Source of the DNA: Siphonodentalium dalli
Taxonomy: Eukaryota > Mollusca > Scaphopoda > Gadilida > Siphonodentaliidae
Direction of reading: 5' to 3'
DNA: 64,000 bases
NCBI GenBank assembly: GCA_032622095.1
Contig: CP136064.1
Location: 180,330,011 to 180,394,010 of the forward strand
A program made the position numbers and the translations under genes. This document shows, piece by piece, positions 26,701 to 41,700 of this stretch. How positions within the stretch are numbered: position 1 is the stretch's first letter; every line of letters starts with the position of its first letter. The notes below the pieces were generated by a model, which made no database searches, was not told where the DNA came from, and worked only from the letters and a program-made list of their open reading frames with translations.

Positions 26701-29700
26701 CTATGTCCAGTTAAACTTTCACAGTTAGGAAAGGTTCTAAATATACCTTCAAAAAGTTCAATATTGAATCAACTATTACAGTCACCATGAACATTTTGAC
26801 AAGAGGAACAAGTGTGAATTTTAGCACCTGTGAATTAAAAATTGCGAGTGCATATGGGTGCGAGAGCAATCGCTCCAGTCTCCTGGGAAGGACTGCTTTG
26901 GTGTAAGGGGAAAAGATACCAACTTCTTGGATTTAGAAAATAACCATCCATACAAGTATTTAGTATCGCCAACTCTCTAAACTGAGTGTCAGGGACATAT
27001 GCCACGATTGGCATAGCACTTGTTATTTAAACATTCTTGCAAATGAAGAATAGAATATTGTAATGAAATTTTTATTCCCATATCAAATGTATTTTTGTAT
27101 AAATTTGTTTATCTGTATTAAATATAAGCAGATTACAGACAGAAAGACACTCTATGTATGCCCATTTATTCATTTGTAGGGAATTTTCAGATAATAAGTT
27201 CAGCAAATAGCTTTTTATTTGAACAATTAAGCTACTCACCAGTCATCAATTGGTTGTCATATACATGATACAAATTCTACCATTTCGCTATAATTTTTAT
27301 ACTCCCATAACCAAAAGAAATGGTAGGAATATGGATTACATGCGTTCGGTCCTCAGTCAGTCCGTCCGAGCAGATATCTCAACCACAGGTTGTCGGATCT
27401 TAATTAAATTTATTCATCTTTGTTTCTGTGCAAATGTTAATTTTTTTTATCCATCAGCCTGAGTATCTGAGCTATGGGTTATATGATTGATGAAATTTGG
27501 TATGGATACATGTTCGTCATTATATGGGCTTTCAACAGAGTGTCAAACGGTGTTATTTGCATTCTCGTCATGTGGAACGCATTGGATTACTACTCTTGCA
27601 CCCAAGTATGATGCCGTGTGCTAAACTTCACATCTGCATTAATACCCAAAAATCTTTTTCTCTGTAGTGTTCTATTCACAGTACATGTACATATAATTTA
27701 CTTCCCTCAAGTCCGATTTCATTTATCAATTAAATTTTCCAGTATAATCAAGTATAATCAACCAAAATATTAAAGTGTAGGGCCATGATGAATTGATAAA
27801 TTACTCGTCATGTTTTCTATAATATCGCCGGCAACGAAAACAAATTGTTAATGTCACTGAACTTTTGATTACGGTGATCCAATTCGAGGTTCAACTAAGA
27901 TTAAAAATTGTGATTCGCAGCAGCCTAATTTGATGAAATTTGGTATGTGGCCTTCATATGAGAAAGTTATAATGAAGTTCTAATATGGATCCAGTCTGAC
28001 TATTTAGGGCAGAGTTATGCCCCTTTTAGTCTAGATTAAAATTTGCTGATTATTTTGTTGTCTAAAATGATAACTAAAATTATGGTTTTTAATATTAGAT
28101 AGCTTTAAAATTTAGTATATAGTTTAATTACATGCAAATATGGGTCATGTTCAAATTTGTGATCAGTACGACCTTTTCTGAAGGAGTTATGCCCCTTTTC
28201 GAAGTGGAATTTTCATCTACGGATTTATAACCTAAATGGTATTTGAAAGAATTTAATGGAACTTCATATGAGAAAGTCCCGATCATGTATGAATATGTGT
28301 CTGCGCCGACCACTTCCGTCAGAGTAACGCCCCTTTTCGACTTTTTGAATTTGCTAATTATGTTGTGGTAACAACATAGACAGTCAGTTGGAAGCAAAGT
28401 TTGATTCAATGATTGTTCCCAGAATCAAATTTGTTATTTCTAAAAAAAAAGCCACCAGTCAAATAAAGCTACCTTATTCGGGAATGCGTGGCTTAAAGCC
28501 TTTTATTAATCTGGAAATATTGAACTTATGCATGTTTGCCTGAGAACCTCAGCCATGGGTTATAGGATCTTGATGAAATCTGACATGTATGTACATTATC
28601 ATGAGTGCTTTAATGAAGTGTCAACCGATGTTGTTTGAATTATCCATTCTGGAGATATTCTACTTGGTTTATCTGAAAATGGAATTTTTTAGTCCAACCA
28701 AACAAATATCTCAATCATGGGTTATCAGATCTCAACGACGTTTGGTATGAATGTTCACCATTATGAGGACCTCCAAAGAAGTTTTAATTGGTTATGTTTG
28801 CATTCTTCATTCTCGTGTTAATTATCTTTGTTTATATATAAATATTGATTATTTTGTTTTCTTCAGATAATGTTCAAGTTAAAGCCGTTTTTCAAGTGCA
28901 AACTATCCTTCCATGCCTTCTTAGAAGATGAACGACGACATATGGAAGAACTCACTGAATATAATGGTACTATAACATTATGTGATCAGATTAGTCCATG
29001 TATGTGAAAGTGGAACAGTTATTGTCCCCCGATATTTGGTTGGAGGACTATAGTAATGACCCTCATCTGTGAATGCGTCCGTCCATCCAGAACTTTGGCT
29101 GAGCCTGTATTCTATCATTTTCTGGTCAATTTTTTTTAGAACATAGCACATATATCAACCAGCATTAATAACACGACTTATGATTATGTACAGTAAGCGA
29201 GCATGAATGACAAATGTCTGGGCACAGTGCAAATAGAATACAATAGAAGGGAGAAAACTCTTCATTTTCTGGTCAATTTTGTTTAGAACATGGCACATAT
29301 ATCAACCAGCATTAATAACACGACTTATGATTATGTACAGTAAGCGAGCATGAATGACAAATGTCTGGGCACAGAGCAAATAGAATACAATAGAAGGGAG
29401 AAAACTCTTTATTTTTAACAGGAATTAGAACAGGAAGTTAGTTGGTGTTCTTCACCTTTACATGCCACCAATTTGGTATTGTTTTATTAGTTGAGTTTTT
29501 CAAAAACTCGACTTATGGTTTGACGAGGGACGGTGGGCGGGCGGGCGGGCGGACCTAAAGAATGCCTTATAACTTTGACATTTGTGAACGGATTCAAAAA
29601 AAATTTGGTATGTGAGTTGCTCCCCATGACTATTTACTGCACATAGAAAATAGGTCACGTCCAAACTTTTTGACAAGAGTTATCCATCTTAGATGGTTTT

Positions 29701-32700
29701 TAGTTTTTCACGTTTAGCGCGATAACTCACGTAAATATTAACCAATTTCAACAATATTTGGTATATGAGACTCTTGCAACAATATCTCGGACGAGTTCGA
29801 AAACCAGGTTTGTCCAAATTTTTTTTCCAGAGTTATGGGTCTTAGTTTGTCTATTTTTAGCAATTTTATCACCGTTAGCATGATAACTCGATGAAATATT
29901 AACCGACTTCAACAATATTTGGTATATGAGTCTCTTGCAACAATATCTCGGACGAGTTCGAAAACCAGGTTCGTCCAAATTATTTTCCCGGAGTTATGGG
30001 TCTTAGTTTGTCTATTTTTAGCAATGTTATCACTGTTAGCACGATAACTCAATGAAATATTAACCGATTTAAACAATATTTTATATATGAGTCTCTTGCA
30101 ACAATATCTCGGACGAGTTTGAAAACCTGGTTTGTCCGAATTTTTTTTTCCGCAGTTATGGGTCTTAGTTTAGGCGACAGCAATTTAATTGCTTGGTTTA
30201 CGAACCCGCCGACAACTTTTTAAGGAAAATCGCAAAAAAAATAAAATTATTTTTTTGGCGATGGAAAATTAACAATCCCGTTTGATACTCGCGAAATTCT
30301 AGATCTATTGTATTTCTAGTAATTCCCGACAGTTATCTTTTAGATATGTGATTTATTATGGCATTGGATTCTCATTCCGGCGCACGTTCCAACGTTTTTT
30401 GTGTATCGTGTAGCGCAATTGGGGACATCTGCAGAGTCCGGATTCCTACTTTTTGAATGGTGCGAAGGGCGATTATCGCAATACGATAGGGGAATGTTCA
30501 CCGTGTGCGTAACGTAACTATCACAAGTATAACGTACTCTGGTAACAACTTGTCGCCAATTTCATGCTTAAGAAATTTTAAACATATCATCTTCGGCTTG
30601 TTTTATTTTATTTTTATGAAAAAGGAATAATACATGGTGTGATAAATATATTTATAACGACAAATAGAATCAAGTTAGGACAGGCAATCTAGGTACAAAA
30701 ATTGGTGATATCTGAGTACGAACGTCGGAGTGTTCCCCTATCGTATTGCGATAATCGTCAACCAATAATTAACTACGGAAGTGAATTACTGAAATCGAAA
30801 CTGAAACCGTGAAAGCATGTCTGCTGATCAAAAGACACCTGATACATGTGATACGTTATTAAAGGTTGACATCGTGTTTATTTGATTTGTACATCATATC
30901 TAAATAATTTAAACTGGTCAATTAATGGGGGAATTGATTTTTGTGAGTAGGAAATTTATTTAACTGGCTTCTGTAGTTGTGGGTTTTTCCAGATCAAATT
31001 TGGCTGTGGGATAGCCCTGTCGTACACTTGGGGATTTATTTAAAAAAGTAAACACATGACCTATGATTTTTCTTGCATTTTCGTGATCAACTGGTGTCAA
31101 TCTAGCTTGATAAACTTCACAGGAGTGGCCTGTAGGCTTCAATTCAGTGAATTTGGCTGAAACGTTAACACTGTCGCCTATGGGAAACCATTTAGTTCAG
31201 TAATTCCTCTAATGATGTTCCGATGCACGTACATGTATCTGTATATATTACAGTGCAGGAACCAATTCTGGTTGTAGATGCACTGGCCCATGTGCAACCA
31301 CGGCCGAGTAACTTTATAACCCTGTGGTGACCCCAGTAGCATTCTTTAACGTGCATACACTGAGACGTGTACAGGGGTCAGTCATTAATGTCAGCACCCG
31401 ATCAGACAGCGTACTGCACCCACGACAACATACATGGACAAGTGTTATAATGGGGGGGGGGGGGAGTCGACATTTTGCATTCGGATCTTTATTCAGTGAT
31501 TTCAAATGAAACTTTTCAGCCTGACAAACATGGTATCTGACCGAGTTCTGATATTTGTCAGATTACCCTGATCAGGTTGCGAACTTGCGATTCCCGGGCC
31601 GCTAGCACGAGAGATCAGTACTCTACCTCTCGGCTACTGACTTCCCTTAAACGTTATCTCCGCGTTCCAAGCAAAATACATTGTCATTGAAGTTAAAAAA
31701 GTTAATAGGCCTACGGACAAAATGCACATTAAATAATGTGAACAAAGCTGTGCCTTTGATTCCAAAATATCTTTGTTAGAAATTCCACCAATTCTGTAGG
31801 GTATTCTTATTTCATTTTGTTGTTCAATTTAGTTTAAGTTCACCTTCCCTTGATTTCTCCTGGCTATCTGAGTAACTTAATGTTTGACACAATTATCAAC
31901 AGCAACTTACAGATTACACCCTCAATGTGACATTTTGTTTAATATTTAATATGCAGACTATATACACCCAGTATTTGTATTCACAGGGTGTAAGTATATC
32001 TGAATCTGAATTAATTTTGATATATTAAATCCGCTTGTATAATATTCACCAATAGTTGATACACTCAAATTCAGCCACAGAAGACTGGGGAAATAATGAA
32101 TATCAGGTTTTCGTGTTATTGTTTACATTTTATGAGAAGTTAATAAATTAATGATGTTTAATTCACCAGTGATCATGCGGGGAAAGTCGTCGAATGATAT
32201 GCCCAAGATTCTTTTTTTTTTTTTACTTCTTTTTTTTCCCTCCTCCATCTAGGGAATTTTTCCACTCATGTTCGTAAACCAAGTAATTAAATTGCGGTGG
32301 CCTTATCTATTTTAATAACAATTTTATCACTGTTAGTGCGATAACTCAATGAAATATTAACGGATTCAACTGATATTTGGTATATAGGTCTATTGCAATA
32401 ATATACCACCGTCCGACTTTTTTTCCCGGAGTTGTGCACCTTATTGGCAGAAGTTTGGTTCGACTGCCAAAAAACTCGACAAAAGCATCTTAGATGCATA
32501 CCCCTTGTTTTATATGAACATGCATGTATCCCACACTCACAGTAGCTATATAAAACTTTGTTTCCATTACTGTTTTGTTTAGGTATATATATAATAAAAA
32601 AAATTTAATTGCAAATGAAATTTTGTTCGGCCACAATGCTGACTGAAAGTAAAAGCGGAAATGCACAAACAAACTGCGAAAATCCCCTTATAATAATGCA

Positions 32701-35700
32701 AAATAGGAATTACGAAACTGGACGTTTAGTGGTGGTATTGGATATTTTCGTAGCCTAAAATCAGCTGCTCCCGATCTTTAACTATCTACGCTCTTGCTCT
32801 ATTTTGGTCATTATATTTCTTTTTTACCATGTGGGCTTTGGCAGAGTCGGCGGCAGAAGAATAACATGAAATATATTTTTTTTAAATATGGGAATTTCTG
32901 ACAGGCGGATCCGCAAGTTTCATGTAACTTATTGGTTGGTTGACAACTTCATATGCCGTATTATTTTTTAGTTCTTTTATTGGCAGGTCCTATAATCATT
33001 ATCTCCGACATTGAGCTTCAGTCTTATTGACACTTTGATTATCTTTCAGGAGGGGAATGTGCTGAAGAGGGAGCAGACGATGCCACTCATCTTGTTATCA
33101 ACAATCATATTGTCAAAGAATTGCCTTCAAATGCAAATCCACCAAACCATTTAGTCAAAGAAACTGTAAGGATCTATTCGATATTTTTGGTTGACTCTGT
33201 ATATATAAAATATGTAGATAGTGCCTTCGCTTAAACTGTTTATGTCTGTAAGGCTCTGCCAAGCCCATTAGATGCGAAATCCCCCAAGCATGCATATGTA
33301 GATATAAGCGACATATTTTATTTATCCACTGCACAAAACTTGCCATCTGCGTAGGAAATTTTCCATTTTACAAATGTTTCATTCGTTTCTTTTTTGGCGC
33401 CAATAGTTTTATGAGTCCAAGTGTGCTAACTTGTATTGACATTAGCAAACTGCTGGTCAGAAGAAAAAGAAATAGTCCTAGTTCTTCAGTTCTTTGATAC
33501 TTATTTGAAAGTTTCCTTGTTCTATTGGTTTATAGACCTTTTAGACAGTTCCTTTTTATGCATTTTGTATCTCTTGGATTGAATTAAAAATGAGAAAATG
33601 TTACGATGACGTCATTTAGGTCGGTTGTCATTGTCTCTTGTGACCTGTGCCATTTGCATATATAATTACATCATGAAAGTAATACATACGTAGCAAAGCT
33701 ATGTTGACGTAATAAACTTGATATTTGTGGAGCATACTTTATGTAGGTATTGGATGTGGTGATCAGTGGATAGATAAACGTTGGTTACCTATTGGATCCA
33801 AAAACTACCAAGTTATCTGAAATTTTGTATGGATTTGATCTTTGCTGTGAGTAAGATGGACTAGATTACAAGTTACAACCCTGTCTGATGTCAGTCAGTC
33901 CAGGTGTTTCTCCCTCCTTCTGAAACACTTTCTTGTTCAGATGAATGGAATGAGGGTTTGAATAATTTTCAGCAGAAATTTAAGAACAGTGATCATGTTT
34001 GAATATTAGTCCAGTCTGATTATTGTCTCTTCTTTTTTTGTTCTTTTTTTTGTGGAAAATTTACAAATTTTGGTTTGTCTGGATGAGAACTAACATATTT
34101 TCATGAATGTTTTTTATGTGGTTTACATTTGAAAAGATACATGTTAGCTTTCATTTAAAAGTACAATAAATTAGACTTAAGTTATGTTTTCAGTAAAATA
34201 TTGACAACATTGATTGAGATTCATCTCTGTAGGTTTGTTTCCATATTTTCGCTGTCCAACTTCATATATGTTGCGCAAAGCTTGAAAACATCCATTTTAT
34301 TATCACATTGTTTTTTGCATATTACTTTGTTAGTTGTTGTTCAGAACATTAAACTATTGAACTGGACTGCTTCTTATTACAGTGGTTTTGGGAGAGTATC
34401 CAAATGGAGGCATGTGTTGACGAAAGTCTGCATGAATTCCAATCGGTGAGTATATTATCATATATATTCCCTACCATATGAATATTAGTTGATGGCAATA
34501 ATTTTTTTTTATGTTTGAGATAGTTTCACACACCCTGATGCATGAAGTTAAAATGGACAATAATATTTCCGCAAAAGTCATGTATTCAAAACTTGTCCAC
34601 AGCTACGTTGGCCTACAGTTCATACTTTAACATATAGGTACATGTAGTTCTACTATATGGTATACCCAGGTATACCAGTAGTTATTGATATCATGAAATC
34701 AAACTGAGTAAAGTGACCTCAGTGAGCATTATTGATTAGCTGCTAACTTCACAAATGTCACTTCATAGTTACACGTATATCAATTAATACATAGCCCCCT
34801 TTATTTATTTTTTTTGTGCTCTAAACTCTTTGAGTCGTCGATGGATTCATACTATTTTTCGCTCAGTTTAAAATTTTGCTTTCCAATAGGTGCGCAAAAA
34901 TTAGTACCGCTCAAATTTAAATGTGAGTATAGTAGTCAAAATAAATTTATTTTGATTTCAGGAAACAATCAAGCCAGCTGTGTGTCGGACTTCTTGTGGA
35001 GGTAAATCCAGGAAGCGGAAACGCTTGGATTTGGCACAGTTGATAAGAGAAGGAGAAATAGACTCACCGTTCACAAGTGCTAAAAGACGTTCTAGTGACC
35101 TAGGTGGCTTGTCATTAAGTCCAAATTCTTTTCTGGATGCTTCAAATACCCCAGAAAAGTCTGCTCTTTCAGAAATAAATCAGGACTTGAAGGAACATAA
35201 ACTGAGTAAAACAACACCAAGGTTACAAGTTGTGCTAGAACTGTTGCAAACAGAGAAGAATTATGTTGGTATTTTGAACACCATCCTAACAGTAAGTATT
35301 TATCAGAAATGTACAATATTGTAGCCAATTCCTTTGGCGGGTGAGTACATTGTATATGATATATGAAGTCATTTCTGTCGGGGAATATAGTTTGCAAATA
35401 AACAGAGTAGTATAACAAATAAATCACGCAAACAAAATTATTAACAAGCAGGAATCAATTAATATAATAAAAATTATCACTTTACTGATGAAATACCGGT
35501 ATACCCTCCAACGATGGTCTCAGAATTGCCACAGGTCTACCTACTCCTCTTATCAATAATCTAAATGAAGTGAGACACAATCCGATAGATTTTGAGTTTG
35601 ACGAGTCCTCAAAGTGGACACAAAATCCCTATTTCCATAACCCCAGACCAGATCGCTGCCATTGTTGTCACTATTTAATTTATTTAAATTAGAGGTGAGA

Positions 35701-38700
35701 CTGTCCAGCCCTTTTAATTCAGATTGTTTGGCTTCGGCAATCTGCTACGGCAACCCTTTACCGTGGCCCAGTTTGCTTCAGCAAATGGCTTCGGCATTGC
35801 CGATTGCCATAGCCAATTATGAGGGCTGGACTGTCCCAGTGGGACAAGGATAACCCTGCAGTGCTATTGGACACTAAAAAAAGTCAGATCAAGCTCATAA
35901 TTGCAGGTGCAGGTTCGTATAATGGTAAATATATGTATGTATGTCCGTCCATCTGTCCGTCGTACCGTCCGTCCGTCCGTGGACACAAATTTGTCCGGAG
36001 TTTTTCTCAGTCGTTTTTTGATCAATTTCCGTGAAACTTGGCACAGGCATCAACCACCATGGGAACCTGTGCACCTGCGATTATGACGTATGTCAGACTT
36101 TTTTTGGTGGAGTTATTCCCCCTTTTTCGACTTAGAAATGTTTTGCAACATGTATAATTTTGTCCGAGCTTTTATTCCTACATTTTTAGGTCAATTTTTG
36201 TTTAACTTGGCACAGACATTTAGTACCATGGGAACCTGTGCACCTGCGATTATGACGTCTGTCCGGCATTTTTTGGTGGAGTTATCCCCCTTTTTCGACT
36301 TAGAATTTTTTTTGCAACATGCCTAATTTTGTCTGAGCTTTTATTCCTACATTTTTCGGTCAATAGGTTTAAGATTACGGTTAGGTTTGTGCATCTGCAA
36401 TGGGAACTGTTATTTTATTAATTTAACTAAATGTTTACTGAAATGTGAAACATCTTAGTATTTTAAAAACACGGGGGGTATCCTTAGTCCCATTGGGACA
36501 GTCACACCTCTAGTTTCTGTGAGTTAATTGCTTTTTCAAATTGCGATTAAAAGTGATATATGGTTCCTAAATTATTGGTTGCAATTATAATCTAGTTGTA
36601 GCCTCATTCCACCCAATAGTGTTCACATGCTTTACATTAGTAATCAATTATGTGAATGTGCAGAGTAAATAAATATTGGTTACACTAATTAATTTGCATT
36701 TATGTTTTGGAGAGATGTCTGAAAGCTAGAGATGGGCGGTTAACCGTGGAATCAGTTCGGTTTCGGTTGTCGGGAAAAACCGGAAATGACAACCGTTGTA
36801 AGTTGGGAAAACCCGTAGTTTCGGTTGTCACAACTTCCTGTAATCATGGCAGAGCAGGACGAACAAACAAGTCCTGTGTGCCACTGTGTGGAAATATTTT
36901 TCAAAGAAAGATAAGAAATCTAAGTGTGCCGCCTGTAATATATGCAGAAAGGAGTTCGCATGGTGAAATCGCGCAACGAATTAATTACGTTGCTTCCGTG
37001 TACACCTATTTTCGCCGTAGTAAACACAACACAAGTCAGTTTATTTCTCAGGTTCTTTTAATCATTAAGGCCGTACAAATACTCTGAAAGGTGAATTTGA
37101 TAACGAGGATACGATATCAAAAGGTATCAATGATTGCTATCCGCATTCCCTATTAGTTTTTATTACTGTTTGGATGTTAAATCGTCAAATATATTTGTGC
37201 GCCGTTGATTAAAAATGTTATGCCGGAATCGGAGCCGGAATGAATTATACCGTTTGTCGGTAAACTGTTGGGAAATAGCACTCATTCGGGTAACTTGTAT
37301 TGGATGCATGTTCCGGTATAGTGTGTACAGTATTATGTTCCCTAAATATGGTAATAGGCAGATAGCCAGATAATGTGATTGAGAGATTCTAGTCATGTTT
37401 TATTTTCATTTTGTTGTTTATTTCAAATTTTATTTTTCAAATCATAACTATACACATATATCTAGTCACACACATTAGTTTTATGCCAATATAAATGATC
37501 ATTATATTATTTCACACTTATGATCATATGATGCTGAATTGCAGTCAAACACAATACACAGACTCACTTGCATTCTAGCACTGCCACTCGACATGGACAT
37601 TAACAATATAATAGTAACAATATGATACATAATTTACAATTATAAAATGAGATGTACCTCACAAATTATGGTGATAAAATTGGTGTGTTTTCTTTGTAAT
37701 ATGATGAAGCATAATTAGATTTTGTTCACATTAGTCATTTTTATTAATAAAAACCGAAACCGAGACTCAACTCTTTTTCCACAACCGAAACCGAGGCAAA
37801 TTTTCACAACCGCCCATCTCTACTGAAAGACGTGACTCTTTGAACCTTCAAATGGTAAGGGGCAACTCTTATTATGTAGTATAGAAGATAGATGCTCCCT
37901 GAATAGACCAGGGTTGCCAATAGGTACTGGTACCGGTACCGGAACCGTCAGTAATCAGGAATTAATTCGGTACCAGTTCTGATGTCGAGTACCAACATTT
38001 CTCGGTACTTATTTTTGATTTCTATTAATATACCTCTTAACGAATATAAAGGGTTAATTAAGCAGCTCAACATAACGCCAAGCACAACTGCGATGGGTTA
38101 ACGTGATATCGTCAGCACATTCAAACATCAAAGGCACAGTATGCCGCACTATGACAACTTGTCATGAAATTGACAGAATGCATGCATTGTGTGGGCGCTT
38201 GTGATAACTTCTTAAACTGGCCCAGTAGTCAAACATACATGTCTACATTCGTTCCACTCTCTATTCCGTCTTTTAAAAAATCCTCCCTTTGCGACTTGCT
38301 GAAAACCGCTGCACACAACTTAAATGTAAATGTCTTGCGATTTTTATTTTCGTTGTTTGACTAAACCTCGAACTTAACGAATAATTATTGATGGAACCCC
38401 ACGAAACCAAAGTTATTTGCAGTATAAAAGTCCACTCAATGAGCACCGTTACCAACCCGCTTTGTGGTACTGAACATCAGTACGGAACAGTTACCGAAAG
38501 TTGTGGTACTGTCGGTACTTTGGGAACCCTGGAATAGACGTCTAGAATTTGAGTGAACTTGGAATCATTATACCCCCACTTTTCGAAGAATAATTGGGGT
38601 ATACTGGATTGACTTTGCCCATCTGTCTAACCGTCTGTCCATATGTTCATTCGTCTATCAAGTCATAAATTTCAGCTATGGGTTATTTGATTTCAAAATA

Positions 38701-41700
38701 GGGGAAACTGATGTTGTTCACGTTTTCTATTCTAGAGTTATCCTTTTTGTTAATCTGGAAATCTTTTTATACCCCCCTGTAACGAAGTTAGGGGGGGTAT
38801 ACTGGAGTCAGCTCGTCCGTCCGTCCGTGGACACAAATTTGTCCGCAGTTTTTCTCAGTCGTTTTTTGATCAATTTCCTTGAAACTTGGCACAGGACATC
38901 AACCACCATGGGAACCTGTGCAACATTTATAATTTTGTCCAGGCTTTTATTCCTACATTTTTAGGTCAATTTTTTTTAAACTGGGCACATATATAGTACC
39001 ATGGGAACCTGTGCACCTGCGATTATGACGTCTGTCCGACATTTTTTGGTGGAGTTATCCCCTTTTTTCGACTTAGAAATTTGTTTGCAACATACCTAAT
39101 TTTGTCCGAGCTTTTATTCCTACATTTTTAGGTCAATGTTTTTTAATCTTGGCACTGATATTAAGTACCATGGGAACCTGTGCACCTGCGATTATGATGT
39201 CTGTCTGACTTTTTTGTGTGGAGTTATTCCCCTTTTTCGACTTAGAACATTTTTGCAACATTCATAATTTTGTCCGAGCTTTTATTCCTACATTTTTCGG
39301 CCAATAGGTTTAAGATTAGGGTTAGGGTTGTGCACCTGCAATGGGAACTGTTATTTTATTATTTTAACTAAATGTTTACTGACATGTGAAACATCTTAGT
39401 ATTTTAAAAACAGGGGGGGTATCCTTAGTCCCATTGGGACAATCACACCTCTAGTTATACCCCCACTTTCGAAGAAAATGGGGGGGTATACTGGATTGAC
39501 TGCATCTGTCCGTCCGTCTGTCCGTCACGCTTTCTCCCTCCGTGTGTCCGTCGTTCCGTCTGTTCGTCTGTCCGACCTCATAACTCGAACAACTATGAAC
39601 CGATTTCAATAACTTATTGTATGCAATCTTCTTAGGACTGCCTCTCCGCATGATGCTAATTGCTATTCGATCCGACTTTTTTTTTTTAAGTTACGCCTCA
39701 TTTTCGACTTATTTTGACTTAGAAAATTCTGTCCGACTTTATAACTTTAACAAATATGAACCGATTCCAATAATTTTTGGTATACATGCTTCTCACAATA
39801 CCCTCTCTACATGATGCGGCTAGGGATTGGCTCAGACTGTTTTTCATAATATTACACTTCATTTTCGACTTATTTTGACTTAGAAAATTCTGTCCGACTT
39901 AATAACTTTAACAAATATGAACCAATTTGAATAATTATACCCCCTTTAAAAAAAAGGGGGGGTTTACTGTTTTGCACCTGTCCGTGCGTGCGTGCATGCG
40001 TCCGTCCGATGTCTGTTCATGTCATAACTTGAACAGTAGTGCTCAGATCCCAATGAAATTAGGTATGGATGTTCACTACTATGAGGACATTATATAGAGG
40101 GTTCCATCATTTCTTTCGGATTCTCCATTCTAGAGTTATTCATCTAAGTTGTTTATCTGGAAATGTTGGCTTTTTGGTCCGTTTGGTGTCTGTTCATGTC
40201 GTAACTTCAAAAGTTGTGCTGGGATCTCAATGAAATTTGGTATGGATGTTCACAACTATGAGCACATTAAACAAAGGGTCCCATTGTTTTGTTCGGATTT
40301 TCCATTCTAGAGTTATTCATCTTTGTTTATCTGGAAATGTTGGATTTTTGGTCCGCCTGGTGTCTGTTCATGTCATAACTTGAACAGTAGTGCTCGGATC
40401 TCAATGAAATTTTGTATGGATGTTCACCACTATGAGGACATTAAAAAGAGGGTTCCATCGTTCTGTTCTGCTTTTCCATTCTAGAGTTATCCATCTTTGT
40501 TTATCTGGAAATGTTGACTGTTTGGTCCTTCTGATGTCTGTTCAGCTCATAACTTGAACAGTAATGCTCGGATCTCAATGAAAATTTGTATGGATGTTCA
40601 CCACTATAATGGCACATTCAACTGTTTTTTTTAATTTTTTTTTTTATAGTTATTCATCTTTGTTTATATGAAATTTTGTATGGATGTTCACTGCTATGGG
40701 GGCATTTAATAGACGGTTACATCGTTTTGTTCGGATTTTCCATTCTAGTGTTATTCATCTTTGTTTATCTGGAAATGTTGTCTTTTTGGTCTGTCTGGTG
40801 TCTGTTCATGTCGTAACTTCAATAGTTGTGATGGGATCTCATTGAAATTTGGTATGGATGTTCACTACTATGAGGACATTAAAAAGAGGGTTCCATCGTT
40901 CTGTTCTGCTTTTCCATTCTAGAGTTATCCATCTTTGTTTATCTGGAAATGTTGACTGTTTGGTCCTTCTGATGTCTGTTCAGCTCATAACTTGAACAGT
41001 AATGTTCGGATCTCAATGAAAATTTGTATGGATGTTCACCACTATGAGGACATTTAATGGCACATTCAACTGTTTTATTTTGGTTTTTTGTTCAAAAGTT
41101 ATTCATCTGTGTTTATATGAAAATGCTGATTTTTGGGTTCATCTGAGTATAGCAGTCATAAGTTATAGATATGCCCACACTAGGTGGTATGCCACAAGGG
41201 GGTATGCACCGGACGACAGTCCATCTCTTGTTTTTTCTGTACAAGCTTCTTGTTAAAAATCTTTTTTGTTGGGTTTACGGATAATGCGGGTTGAATTTGC
41301 CACGGTGGGGGTATGCTAGCACTCGAGTGCACACCTCTTGTTTCATCTGGATAAAATTAATTTCACCGATTTGATTTATTAGTTTACAGAGTTTCAACTG
41401 TTTCTCTCAATTTTAACAGGTTTTTAAAGCACAAGTTGAACAGCAGGATCAACTGCGGCCATTGCTGTCGAGTCAAGACATCAAAATAATTTTTGGCAAC
41501 TTGCCCGCTATCTACCATGTCCACTGTAGAATGATGGATGATTTGTCAGACCTTGTCGACCATTGGAAGGATGATGTGTCAATTGGTGATATCTTTCTCA
41601 GAAATGTAAGCATTGCTCCGAAAATTGAATGCTGGGTGAAATTAAGCTGAGATTTTCTTAGTTTTTCATCAGCGACTTTATGATAGAAATTGGTGACCAC

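Noticed and set aside
31540-31647. tRNA-like sequence on the - strand
   Set aside because: A- and B-box-like motifs are present, but the cloverleaf is not intact and the sequence continues into a repeat body; it is a SINE head, not a tRNA gene.
35901-36326. Open frames with repeated protein-like phrases in the 169-bp units
   Set aside because: They come from CCGT-rich and tandem repeat DNA; frames are interrupted and the same phrases recur as DNA elsewhere.
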